Of a DNA stretch of 10,130 nt, positions 1 through 7,987 are shown in pieces (position 1 is the stretch's first letter; each line of letters begins with the position of its first letter). This DNA is from Gammaproteobacteria bacterium (GTDB taxonomy: Bacteria; Pseudomonadota; Gammaproteobacteria; UBA5335; SLRW01): assembly GCA_007134115.1 (NCBI GenBank), contig SLLK01000046.1:1-10130 (forward strand), given 5' to 3'. The notes under the pieces were generated by a model, which saw only the letters and a list, made by a program, of their open reading frames with translations, was not told where the DNA came from and did no database searches. Made by a program: the position numbers and the translations under genes.

Positions 1-2284
<2,284 letters not shown>

Positions 2285-2285
2285 A

Positions 2286-3437
2286 TCAGCGCGTGGTCCC
2301 CTGGTGGCCCTGTCGCCGGGCCTGCATCAACTCAATGAAATGCCCGAATAACGGGCGCATGTCGTGCGGACCGGGGCTGGCCTCAGGGTGCCCCTGAAAA
2401 CTGAATGCCGGCCGGTCACGGTACTCGATGCCCTGCAGCGAACCATCGAACAACGAGCGGTGGGTGGGCCGCACATGTTCCGGCAGGGTCTGTTCGTCCA
2501 CGGCAAAGCCGTGGTTCTGGCTACTGATCATCACCTTGCCGGTGGCCAGATCCTGTACCGGATGATTGGCGCCGTGATGACCGAATTTCATTTTCAGGGT
2601 GCGCGCGCCGCTGGCCAGCCCGAGCAACTGATGGCCCAGACAGATACCGAAAGTCGGCATGTCAGCGGCCACCACCTCGCGAATGGCTTCGATGGCATAG
2701 TCGCAGGGTTCAGGATCCCCCGGCCCATTGGACAGGAATACACCGTCAGGCGCCATCGCCAGCACTTCGGCGGCCGGCGTGCGGGCGGGCACCACATGCA
2801 CGTCGCAGCCGAAGTCATACAGCAGGCGCAGAATATTGCGCTTGACGCCGAAGTCCCAGGCCACCACCCGATAAGGTCGGGCGGGTCTTTCCGGGGCTGC
2901 TTCATCACCCAGGCGCCAGCTGCCGGTGTTCCAGTCGTAGGCGTGTTCGGTAGAGGCCGCGCTGGCCAGATCCATGCCCTTGATGCCGGCAAAGGCGCGC
3001 GCCGCCTCGAGTGCGGCCTGCTCATCCACCTTGCCGGCCATCACACACCCGTTCTGGGCACCCTTGTCACGCAGTATACGGGTCAGGCGACGGGTATCGA
3101 TGCCGGCAATGGCGACGACACCCTGTGCCTCCAGGTAGGCTGGCAATGCCTGCTGATCGCGCCAGTTACTGGGTGCGATGGGCACTTCGCGAATAATCAG
3201 GCCAGCGCATTGCACCGCATCGGATTCGGCGTCATCGGGATTGGTCCCGACATTGCCTATGTGCGGGCACGTCAGGGTCACCATCTGTCCCCGGTAGGAA
3301 GGGTCGGTGACAATCTCCTGGTAACCGGTCATGGCGGTATTGAATACCACCTCGCCCACAGCCTGGCCGGCCACGCCGACCGCTACACCATGGAATACGC
3401 TGCCGTCTTCCAGAGCCAACAAGGCGGGTGTATTCAA
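2286..3437 (-). CDS. carA: Carbamoyl-phosphate synthase small (glutaminase) subunit
   Basis: The glutamine-hydrolysing subunit releases ammonia from glutamine and channels it to CarB. The product is 383 aa, against 382 in E. coli. The N-terminal CarA-specific domain (about residues 1-150) includes FNTAMTGYQEIVTDPSYRGQ. The C-terminal class I glutamine amidotransferase domain (about 190-380) has the nucleophile Cys266 in GICLGHQ and the His350/Glu352 pair in FQGHPEASPGPHD, so the catalytic triad is complete. The start is TTG at 3437-3435, supported by a strong GGGAGGAG ribosome binding site at 3444-3451 with about 6 nt spacing and by alignment of the MNTPALLALEDGSVFHG start with the family. 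No in-frame ATG fits better. The stop TGA (2288-2286) is separated from the carB ATG by one base. Expression is presumably set by the promoter and leader upstream (3438-3721). Confidence 0.97.
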   Translation of the reverse strand: MNTPALLALEDGSVFHGVAVGVAGQAVGEVVFNTAMTGYQEIVTDPSYRGQMVTLTCPHIGNVGTNPDDAESDAVQCAGLIIREVPIAPSNWRDQQALPAYLEAQGVVAIAGIDTRRLTRILRDKGAQNGCVMAGKVDEQAALEAARAFAGIKGMDLASAASTEHAYDWNTGSWRLGDEAAPERPARPYRVVAWDFGVKRNILRLLYDFGCDVHVVPARTPAAEVLAMAPDGVFLSNGPGDPEPCDYAIEAIREVVAADMPTFGICLGHQLLGLASGARTLKMKFGHHGANHPVQDLATGKVMISSQNHGFAVDEQTLPEHVRPTHRSLFDGSLQGIEYRDRPAFSFQGHPEASPGPHDMRPLFGHFIELMQARRQGHQGTTR

Positions 3438-3565
3438 GCGTCGCTCCTCCCGGTACCAAGAACAGATTTATACAGTCGCTGTTCAAAACAGCGCTCTTGC
3501 GGGCTGCCTGGCCCTGATCGGCAACCTTCAACCGGCGATGGACACACGAAGCGGGAGGCGCCCAT
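3434..3565 (-). CDS. Possible 43-residue upstream reading frame overlapping the carA start
   Basis: A minus-strand ATG at 3565-3563 opens a 43-codon frame (beginning MGASRFVCPSPVEG). Its TGA (3436-3434) overlaps the carA TTG in the string TTGA, an arrangement typical of translational coupling. The frame covers the carA ribosome binding site. Its own ribosome binding is doubtful: the nearest GGGAGG lies about 13 nt upstream, inside a hairpin arm, and the ATG is in that hairpin's loop. The predicted peptide contains four Cys and one Tyr but no run of arginine or other regulatory codons. I do not recognise it as any family. It may be chance reading in a leader, so this is a weak call. Confidence 0.2.
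   Translation of the reverse strand: MGASRFVCPSPVEGCRSGPGSPQERCFEQRLYKSVLGTGRSDA
3444..3451 (-). promoter_or_regulatory. Strong ribosome binding site deciding the TTG start of carA
   Basis: On the minus strand GGGAGGAG is followed by six bases (CGACGC) and TTG. This near-ideal Shine-Dalgarno sequence is what identifies TTG as the carA start codon. Confidence 0.8.
3477..3493. promoter_or_regulatory. Inverted repeat just upstream of a TATAAA box before carA
   Basis: The sequence cgctgtt-caa-aacagcg is a perfect 7-bp inverted repeat with a 3-nt centre. Four bases downstream on the minus strand is TATAAA (3472-3467), a candidate -10 about 30 nt from the carA start codon that lacks a recognisable -35. 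The repeat could be an operator or activator site for a second, proximal carA promoter, or simply a small leader hairpin. It does not match an E. coli ArgR box. Confidence 0.3.
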
Positions 3566-3586
3566 GAGAGTCAGGCTGCCTCCCGC
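3551..3586 (-). repeat. Nine-bp perfect hairpin arms in the carAB leader
   Basis: Perfect 9-bp inverted arms gcgggaggc (3551-3559) and gcctcccgc (3578-3586) enclose an 18-nt loop. In the minus-strand transcript the 3' arm is followed by UUCGUGUGU, which is U-rich but not a clean U-tract, so it is at most a weak terminator or attenuator. The upstream arm carries a GGGAGG motif and the loop carries the ATG of the 43-codon frame. Confidence 0.5.
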
Positions 3587-3600
3587 CGCATTGCGTGCGC

Positions 3601-3627
3601 GCCGCCCGCGCAGCTTGCGGGCGCGGC
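3601..3627 (-). repeat. GC-rich hairpin in the carAB leader
   Basis: The arms gccgcccgc (3601-3609) and gcgggcgcggc (3617-3627) give 7 contiguous base pairs around a 7-nt loop, or 9 pairs if a 2-nt bulge is allowed. It lies within the predicted carAB leader, about 60 nt after the transcription start. There is no T-run on the minus strand, so it is not an intrinsic terminator by itself. Confidence 0.5.
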
Positions 3628-3691
3628 AAAACGCAGGGCCCGCGGCGAGCGCGGTTGGCCCCGTCCTGATCCGGTCGAGTGCTGAGGCGCA

Positions 3692-3721
3692 ATTCTACTG
3701 TATGCGACGGGAAGGTGTCCA
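3692..3721 (-). promoter_or_regulatory. Predicted sigma70 promoter of carAB
   Basis: On the minus strand TGGACA (3721-3716, 5 of 6 to TTGACA) is separated by 18 nt from TAGAAT (3697-3692, 5 of 6 to TATAAT). Transcription should start near 3685, which leaves an untranslated leader of about 250 nt before carA. This is the best promoter match in the interval, judged by eye. Confidence 0.6.
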
Positions 3722-3786
3722 CGTGCGAATGCGTCGCAAGCAGTCACGCACGGCTGTTCAAATGGGGCAGGCGCAACCGTCGCCGG

Positions 3787-4152
3787 TCAGCGCCCGTAGT
3801 CAGCCTCATCCACCTCGAAGTACAGATGATAGTGACGCGCGCAGCCGGGATTGAAGGCGGCACCACAGGCGGGACATGTCGAATCGCAGGCGAGATACTC
3901 GTCGATGCGCAGTGAGTGGCCGCAAGCACCGCACAGTACGGCTTTGACATCGCGCCGGCCTTGCGGCCACACCGCCGGCACATGGTCGGCAAGGGCCTGG
4001 TGGCAATCGAAACAACAAAACCACTGGTCGCAACAGGCGAAACGCAGGGCAATCACATCGTTGTCGCCGTGCCAGTGCCGGCACCGTGTGCACGGATCAA
4101 CGTCGACCCCGTAGACCGTCACCCCACCGACTTCGCGCTGCTGCCCGGTCAT
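3787..4152 (-). CDS. CHY zinc-finger protein
   Basis: A 121-aa protein of the CHY zinc-finger family (the domain also found in yeast Hot13 and plant RCHY1-type proteins). Cys/His ligands run through the whole length: C21, C24, H26, H28, C40, C41, C46, C47, C50, H51, H57, C74, C77, H79, C89, C93, C96, C104, H107 and H109. Typical stretches are CTRCRHWHG, VLCGACGHSL and CPACGAAFNPGC followed by HYHLYFE. It should bind several zinc ions in the cytoplasm. The biochemical role of the small bacterial forms is not established, and zinc binding, thiol chemistry or metal sensing are all possible. The ATG at 4152 follows GAGGG motifs. It starts only 18 nt after the permease stop and reads as the last gene of the metal-uptake operon. 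Confidence 0.85.
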   Translation of the reverse strand: MTGQQREVGGVTVYGVDVDPCTRCRHWHGDNDVIALRFACCDQWFCCFDCHQALADHVPAVWPQGRRDVKAVLCGACGHSLRIDEYLACDSTCPACGAAFNPGCARHYHLYFEVDEADYGR

Positions 4153-4170
4153 GCCCTCGACCCTCGCATA

Positions 4171-5103
4171 TCAATCCGCCGGGGCGGCAGACGCCGGATA
4201 GAGCCAGCGCCGGAGCAGGCCCTCACGTGGCGAGAACACCAGCGCCAGAGCAAACAGACCACTGGCCACCAGCACAATAGTCCCGCCGGAAGCCACATTG
4301 AAGTGGAATGACAGATACAGGCCAACCACCGCGGACAACATACCGATCAAGGCGCCCAGCGCAATCATGTGCGCCAGGCGATTCACCAGCAGATAGGCGG
4401 TGGCCCCGGGAGTGACCAGCATCGCCACCACCAGCACGATGCCAACGGTCTCCAGGCTGGCGACAATGGTCAGGGTGAGCAGCAGAATCAGGCCGTAGTG
4501 CAACACCGTGGTATTGAGCCCCAGCGTGCGTGCCTGTACCGCATCAAAGGTGTAGAGGAAAAGTTCCTTGTAGAACAGCAACACCGCCACCACGGCAATC
4601 AATCCGGCCACCAGCGTCAACATCAGTGTGCCCTCGCTCACCCCCAGCACGTTACCGAACAGAATATGCATGAGGTGGGTGGAGGTTTCGATCTGGCTGA
4701 TAATCACGATACCCAGGGCAAAAGCGGCAGTGAACATCAACCCCATCGCGGCATCGGACTTGATGCGGGTATTGTGCTCGATGAAGCCTATGCCTACCGA
4801 GGTCAGCGCCCCGGTCACGAAGGCGCCGATGAAAAACGGCCAGCCCAGCAGGTAAGCAATGGCCACGCCGGGTAACACCGCATGCGAGATGGCGTCACCC
4901 AGCAAGGACCAGCGCTTCAGAATCACGTAACTGGACAGCATGCCGCAGATCCCCCCCACCACCAGCGACGTGAGCAGGGCGCGTTGCATAAAACCATACT
5001 GGAAGGGCTCAGCCAGCGACTCCGGCAGCAAATTGACCAGCACCATCAGCGCCGCCACCAGCGCATCCACCACCACCAGACCCAATTGATACAACCATTC
5101 CAT
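4171..5103 (-). CDS. Metal-uptake ABC transporter permease (Mn/Zn/Fe, ABC-3 family)
   Basis: Integral membrane subunit (310 aa) of a divalent-metal importer, family of MntB/SitC/ZnuB/TroC. Hydrophobic segments fill most of the chain, consistent with about eight or nine membrane spans. The family signature LLGDAISHAVLPGVA is at residues 67-81, followed by FIEHNTRIKSDAAMGLMFT (107-125). Another conserved block is ETVGIVLVVAMLVTPGATAY (218-237), and the family's tail motif SPREGLLRR is at 291-299. The ATG at 5103 is 9 nt after the ATPase stop. The length is typical, although the N-terminal segment before the first core helix (about 1-40) is somewhat long. It pairs with the upstream ATPase and binding protein. 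The sequence does not itself separate manganese from zinc or iron. Confidence 0.93.
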   Translation of the reverse strand: MEWLYQLGLVVVDALVAALMVLVNLLPESLAEPFQYGFMQRALLTSLVVGGICGMLSSYVILKRWSLLGDAISHAVLPGVAIAYLLGWPFFIGAFVTGALTSVGIGFIEHNTRIKSDAAMGLMFTAAFALGIVIISQIETSTHLMHILFGNVLGVSEGTLMLTLVAGLIAVVAVLLFYKELFLYTFDAVQARTLGLNTTVLHYGLILLLTLTIVASLETVGIVLVVAMLVTPGATAYLLVNRLAHMIALGALIGMLSAVVGLYLSFHFNVASGGTIVLVASGLFALALVFSPREGLLRRWLYPASAAPAD

Positions 5104-5112
5104 AGGTTTGGC

Positions 5113-5943
5113 TCAACTTCCCGTTATGCCGACTGCTTCGGGGCCCGGCACCCACGGCGCAGTGGCTGTGCGCGCCAGCATTTCATCGGTCAACATTTCG
5201 TCCCTGTCGCCGCTGGCGATGACGGAGCGATTGAGCAGGATCACGTGATCGGCATGGGTACGCGCACTGATCAAATCGTGCGTGACGTTGACAATGGTGC
5301 GTCCCTCGTCCCGCGCCTTGTGCAACACCTGCATGATCAGCGCCTCGCTGGCCCGGTCCACCCCCGACAGGGGCTCGTCGAGCAATAACAGCGGCGCATC
5401 CTGGGCCAGCGCGCGGGCCAGCAAAGCGCGCTTTTTCTGTCCGCCGGACAGGGCCCCGATGGCACGCTGGGCATAACCGCTCATGGCTACCGCCCGCAGC
5501 GCGTCCAGCGCCGCCTGGCGATGCTCCGCCGGGGCCAGCGAAGGGGGCAGAAAACGGCGCCAGCCGCCCACCGCGCGCATCCGCCCAAAGCGGGCCGACA
5601 TCACAACGTCCTGCACCGAAACCGGAAAATCCCAGTCGATCTGTTCGTGCTGTGGCATATAGGCAATGCCGCCCCGGGCACGAGCGCGCTCGGGCGTATC
5701 GCCGAGGATGCGCACCTCGCCACCCAGCGGCGCCAGAATGCCGACAAGAATCTTGAATAACGTTGACTTGCCGGCACCGTTGGGACCCACCACGGTCACC
5801 ATTTGGCCGGCGGGAATATCCAGGCTGACACGCGAGAGCACGGGCGCGCCCCCGTACCCGGCGACCAGATTGCGCACCGATACGGCGACCGGCTGGCCGT
5901 TCGCAGACGCGGTGTCACGGTGATGACGGCGCTCAGTCCCCAT
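5113..5943 (-). CDS. Metal-uptake ABC transporter ATPase
   Basis: Cytoplasmic ATPase (276 aa) that powers metal import through the neighbouring permease. Walker A is GPNGAGKST (53-61), the Q-loop stretch MPQHEQIDWDFPVSVQDVV (96-114) is characteristic of Mn/Zn-type ATPases, the signature is LSGGQ (165-169), Walker B is LLLLDEP (185-191) and the H-loop is THD (221-223). All catalytic elements are present. I chose ATG at 5943 (MGTERRHHRD), preceded by a G-rich stretch, over an upstream TTG at 5970 that would add nine non-family residues. With this start the gene overlaps the binding-protein stop by 11 nt, consistent with translational coupling. The first 18 or so residues, before VAVSVRNLVAGYGG, are an unconserved extension. 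Confidence 0.93.
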   Translation of the reverse strand: MGTERRHHRDTASANGQPVAVSVRNLVAGYGGAPVLSRVSLDIPAGQMVTVVGPNGAGKSTLFKILVGILAPLGGEVRILGDTPERARARGGIAYMPQHEQIDWDFPVSVQDVVMSARFGRMRAVGGWRRFLPPSLAPAEHRQAALDALRAVAMSGYAQRAIGALSGGQKKRALLARALAQDAPLLLLDEPLSGVDRASEALIMQVLHKARDEGRTIVNVTHDLISARTHADHVILLNRSVIASGDRDEMLTDEMLARTATAPWVPGPEAVGITGS

Positions 5944-6898
5944 CGCTGCCCGCCCCCAGTGCATGCACAATCAACTCGACGTTGTAGCGCAGCATGTCCA
6001 TGTAGTCCTCGGCGCCGCTGCCTGCGGGACCCACGGAGTCCACGTACAGCGGCCCGGCCACGGCCACGTTGGCATCTGCGGCGATACTGCGCACATAACG
6101 GTCACTGATGGTGCTCTCCCAGAATACGGCGGCCGGTTGCCGCTCACGGATGACGTCGGTGATGCGCATGATCTGCCGCGGACTGCCCTCCACCTCCGCA
6201 TTGGTGCCCCAGATACCGTCATGGAAAAAATCATAGGCGTGGGCGAAATAGATGAAGGCCGCCTCACTGGTGATCAGCGTACGCTGCGCCGGCGCCAGCA
6301 CCGCCAGACGCTGCCCGAGTTCTTCATGCAGGTTGTGCAATTCCGTCGCATATAACTCGGCATTGTGGTGGTAGTCCTCCGCATGCGCTGGATCCAGCGC
6401 CGCCATATCACTGGCAATCACCTGCACAAAAGCGGCCACTGCGCGCGGGTCCATCCACAAATGGGGATCGGGATCGCCGGCATACTCGCCGGTCACAATA
6501 GGTTGCAACGGGTAATCACTGCGTTCGGCCAGCGCCACCAGCGACACATGCTCGCCCACCACGGCCCGCACCTGGTGCATCCACTGCTCAAGCCCGAGGC
6601 CGTTATAGAAGACGATATCGGCAGACTCGACATTGACGAAGTCGCGCGGGCGCAGTTCCCACTCATGAACTTCCGCACCCACCGGCGTCAGAGTATGGAC
6701 TTCGGCATGCTCACCAACCACCGCGCGCACCCAGTCGGCAACCAGCGTGAAACTGGTCACCACCACGGGTTTCTGGTCCGCCGCCGGGGCCGCGGGCATA
6801 CCGTTATCGCGGTCCGCGAAAAGCACCAGCGCCAGCGCAACCGTCAGCACACCGGCGGCCAGCCAGCCCCACCAGCGCTTGAGCCAGGTTCCAGACAT
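5933..6898 (-). CDS. Periplasmic metal-binding protein, manganese-type (PsaA/TroA/ZnuA family)
   Basis: Substrate-binding protein of the metal importer, 321 aa from the ATG at 6898. It captures the metal in the periplasm and delivers it to the permease. The N-terminus (KRWWGWLAAGVLTVALALVL, about residues 8-27) is a signal peptide or anchor. There is no lipobox Cys, so it is probably not a lipoprotein. The ligand pattern of the Mn-type cluster A-I proteins is visible: His78 (VGAEVHEWELRPRD), His146 (DPDPHLWMDPR), Glu212 (ITSEAAFIYFAHAY) and Asp287 (LYVDSVG). The spacings of 68, 66 and 75 are close to PsaA's His67/His139/Glu205/Asp280. There is no His-rich loop of the kind seen in ZnuA. An in-frame upstream GTG (7024) would add 42 non-family residues ahead of the signal peptide and cross the promoter, so I rejected it. 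An AAGGAG 12 nt before the ATG is the likely ribosome binding site. Confidence 0.92.
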   Translation of the reverse strand: MSGTWLKRWWGWLAAGVLTVALALVLFADRDNGMPAAPAADQKPVVVTSFTLVADWVRAVVGEHAEVHTLTPVGAEVHEWELRPRDFVNVESADIVFYNGLGLEQWMHQVRAVVGEHVSLVALAERSDYPLQPIVTGEYAGDPDPHLWMDPRAVAAFVQVIASDMAALDPAHAEDYHHNAELYATELHNLHEELGQRLAVLAPAQRTLITSEAAFIYFAHAYDFFHDGIWGTNAEVEGSPRQIMRITDVIRERQPAAVFWESTISDRYVRSIAADANVAVAGPLYVDSVGPAGSGAEDYMDMLRYNVELIVHALGAGSDGD

Positions 6899-6925
6899 CC
6901 TCTGCCAACGCTCCTTGCAAACAGG

Positions 6926-6944
6926 ATTTAGACTCAGTCCAAAT
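6926..6944. promoter_or_regulatory. 19-bp palindromic operator candidate for a metal-responsive repressor
   Basis: The sequence atttagactcagtccaaat is a palindrome around c6935, with 8 of 9 positions paired (the single mismatch is 6930/6940). It begins one base after the predicted -10 and covers the expected transcription start, so a bound protein would block initiation. The half-site TTTAGACT resembles the TTAGG-type half-sites of DtxR/MntR-family metalloregulators, whose operators are also 19-bp palindromes. It does not resemble Fur (GATAATGATAATCATTATC) or the E. coli Zur box. Assignment to DtxR/MntR is inference. Confidence 0.5.
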
Positions 6945-6945
6945 G

Positions 6946-6975
6946 AGTGTAGCGGAAGATGGCAACGGCTGGGAA
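6946..6975 (-). promoter_or_regulatory. Predicted promoter of the metal-uptake operon
   Basis: On the minus strand TTCCCA (6975-6970, 4 of 6) is separated by 18 nt from TACACT (6951-6946, 4 of 6). Transcription would start near 6939, inside the 19-bp palindrome immediately downstream. The match is moderate and judged by eye, but it is the best pair between the ykgJ-like stop and the binding-protein start. Confidence 0.45.
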
Positions 6976-7030
6976 GTGCACGACACGATCGCCCTGCCGC
7001 GAGGCGTCCGCCGCCTGAATCCACATCCTT

Positions 7031-7285
7031 TCAGGGCGCGGTGCGCAGCTCCATCTCTTCCAGCCTGAGCAGTGCCTGTGCGCGGTGATCACCGCACATA
7101 TCGGGGTTCGCCTGCAGCGCACCGCACACGGCCGGACGGCGCGGGTCATCGAACAGCGCGCACCGGCCATCTTCAGTCAGCTGCACACAGGGGACGCCGG
7201 CCGGCTTGCCCCGGGGCATGCCGGGTATGGGCGAAGAAATGGAAGGCGCTACACAACAGGCGCCGCACCCCGGCCGACACTGCAT
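7031..7285 (-). CDS. YkgJ-family cysteine-cluster protein
   Basis: An 84-aa protein of the YkgJ/YcgN-like CxxxCxxCC family, predicted to bind a zinc or iron-sulfur centre. The cysteines are C3, C7, C10, C11, C33, C42, C54 and C64. The start MQCRPGCGACCVAPSISSPI and the following PGMPRGKPAGVPCVQL closely resemble E. coli YkgJ, and the length suits this small form. The biochemical function of the family is not established. The ATG (7285-7283) overlaps the stop of the FrnE-like gene by one base (TGATG), so the two are translationally coupled. The C-terminus (LLRLEEMELRTAP) is intact. The region between its stop and the metal-operon promoter has a 5-bp hairpin at about 7002-7016 but no T-run. Confidence 0.85.
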   Translation of the reverse strand: MQCRPGCGACCVAPSISSPIPGMPRGKPAGVPCVQLTEDGRCALFDDPRRPAVCGALQANPDMCGDHRAQALLRLEEMELRTAP

Positions 7286-7908
7286 CAGCCGGACACCTGC
7301 AACTGCTGCAAGCGCGCGACGAATGCCTCCGGCGGCTGCGCACCCATCAACGGATGGCGGCCACCGAACAGGTAGAACGGGACACCACCGACGCCCAGCT
7401 CGCGCGCCTCGGCATCCTCGTCGCGCACTATCTGCACGGCTTCATCACTGTCCAGAAACCGTCGGGTCTGCGTTGCGTCCAGCCCCACAGCGCCCGCGAT
7501 AGCGCACAGCGTGTCGCGATCACCGATGTCCTTTCCGCGCATGAAATACGCCTCAAACAACGCCTCGACCATGTCGTTCTGGCAATCCATTTGCCCGGCC
7601 AGCCAGATCAGCCGGTGCGAATCCAGCGTATTGGGACTTCGTTCAATACGTTCAAACGCCATAGGCACTCCGGCGGCGCGCGCCGCCTCCGCCACCCGGT
7701 CAAAAATATGCAAACCGGCATCAGGCCCGAACTTCAACCGCAGCCAGGCATCCCGTTCCATGCCGCCGGGCGGCATATCCGGCGCAAGCTGGAAGGCATG
7801 CCAGCGCAGCGTCGCCTCGCCGCTCCAGGTGCCCAGTGCAAGTTCGAGATTGCGCTTGCCGATGAGGCACCAGGGACAGACGGTGTCGGAATAGATGTCG
7901 ATAATCAT
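7285..7908 (-). CDS. FrnE-type DsbA-family thiol oxidoreductase
   Basis: A 207-aa DsbA-superfamily protein of the FrnE/2-hydroxychromene-2-carboxylate isomerase-like group. Redox motif CPWC is at residues 11-14 (MIIDIYSDTVCPWCLIGKRN), the helical insertion is about 45-165, and the cis-proline loop GVGGVPFYLFGG is at 172-183. There is no signal peptide, so it should act in the cytoplasm, unlike classical periplasmic DsbA. FrnE of Deinococcus is a cytoplasmic disulfide isomerase linked to oxidative-stress tolerance, but this homologue's substrate is unknown. The start is ATG at 7908, chosen because homologues begin a few residues before the CPWC. Upstream GTG codons (7923, 7944) have no better ribosome binding site and add unconserved residues. 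No strong Shine-Dalgarno precedes any candidate. It overlaps the ykgJ-like gene by one base. Confidence 0.87.
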   Translation of the reverse strand: MIIDIYSDTVCPWCLIGKRNLELALGTWSGEATLRWHAFQLAPDMPPGGMERDAWLRLKFGPDAGLHIFDRVAEAARAAGVPMAFERIERSPNTLDSHRLIWLAGQMDCQNDMVEALFEAYFMRGKDIGDRDTLCAIAGAVGLDATQTRRFLDSDEAVQIVRDEDAEARELGVGGVPFYLFGGRHPLMGAQPPEAFVARLQQLQVSG

Positions 7909-7987
7909 GCGTGCGATGGACACCCGTAGTGACAGGCAGGTCACATCCGATCACAACACACCGGGCCGGGAATGAAAAGGTACGCCG

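Larger units (their letters stand above)
3438..3786 (-). other. Gene-free interval: carAB promoter and structured leader
   Basis: This is the only stretch above 300 bases without a convincing gene. It lies between the stop of the CHY zinc-finger gene and carA. Reading in the direction of carA it holds the -35/-10 pair near 3721-3692, a GC-rich hairpin (3601-3627), a long-armed hairpin (3551-3586), a 17-bp inverted repeat (3477-3493), a TATAAA box (3467-3472) and the carA ribosome binding site. No run of T follows any hairpin closely enough to call a classical intrinsic terminator, either for carAB or for the metal operon upstream. Confidence 0.6.

Noticed and set aside
2364..3854. A 496-codon plus-strand open frame opposite carA and its leader
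   Set aside because: carA on the minus strand is fully conserved with its catalytic triad. This frame is its shadow, extended through the non-coding leader.
5944..5970. TTG start extending the ABC ATPase by nine residues
   Set aside because: The ATG at 5943 is closer to the expected start and is preceded by a G-rich stretch. The extension would increase overlap with the binding-protein gene without adding conserved sequence.
6538..6725. Repeated peptide RAVVGEH at residues 58-64 and 111-117 of the metal-binding protein
   Set aside because: The codons differ and the surrounding residues are unrelated. Both fall in normal family positions, so it is a coincidence rather than a duplication.
7002..7016. 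Five-bp hairpin aggcg/cgcct after the YkgJ-like gene as a terminator
   Set aside because: The stem is short and no T-run follows on the minus strand, so it cannot be called an intrinsic terminator.
6899..7024. Upstream GTG start extending the metal-binding protein by 42 residues
   Set aside because: The extension precedes the signal peptide, is not family-like and would run through the predicted promoter and operator.
7929..7944. Inverted repeat gtgac-N6-gtcac and nearby TGTGA strings upstream of the FrnE-like gene, resembling a CRP site
   Set aside because: The spacing is wrong for CRP (TGTGA to TCACT is 8, not 6) and no convincing promoter lies beside it. Short arms like this are expected by chance.
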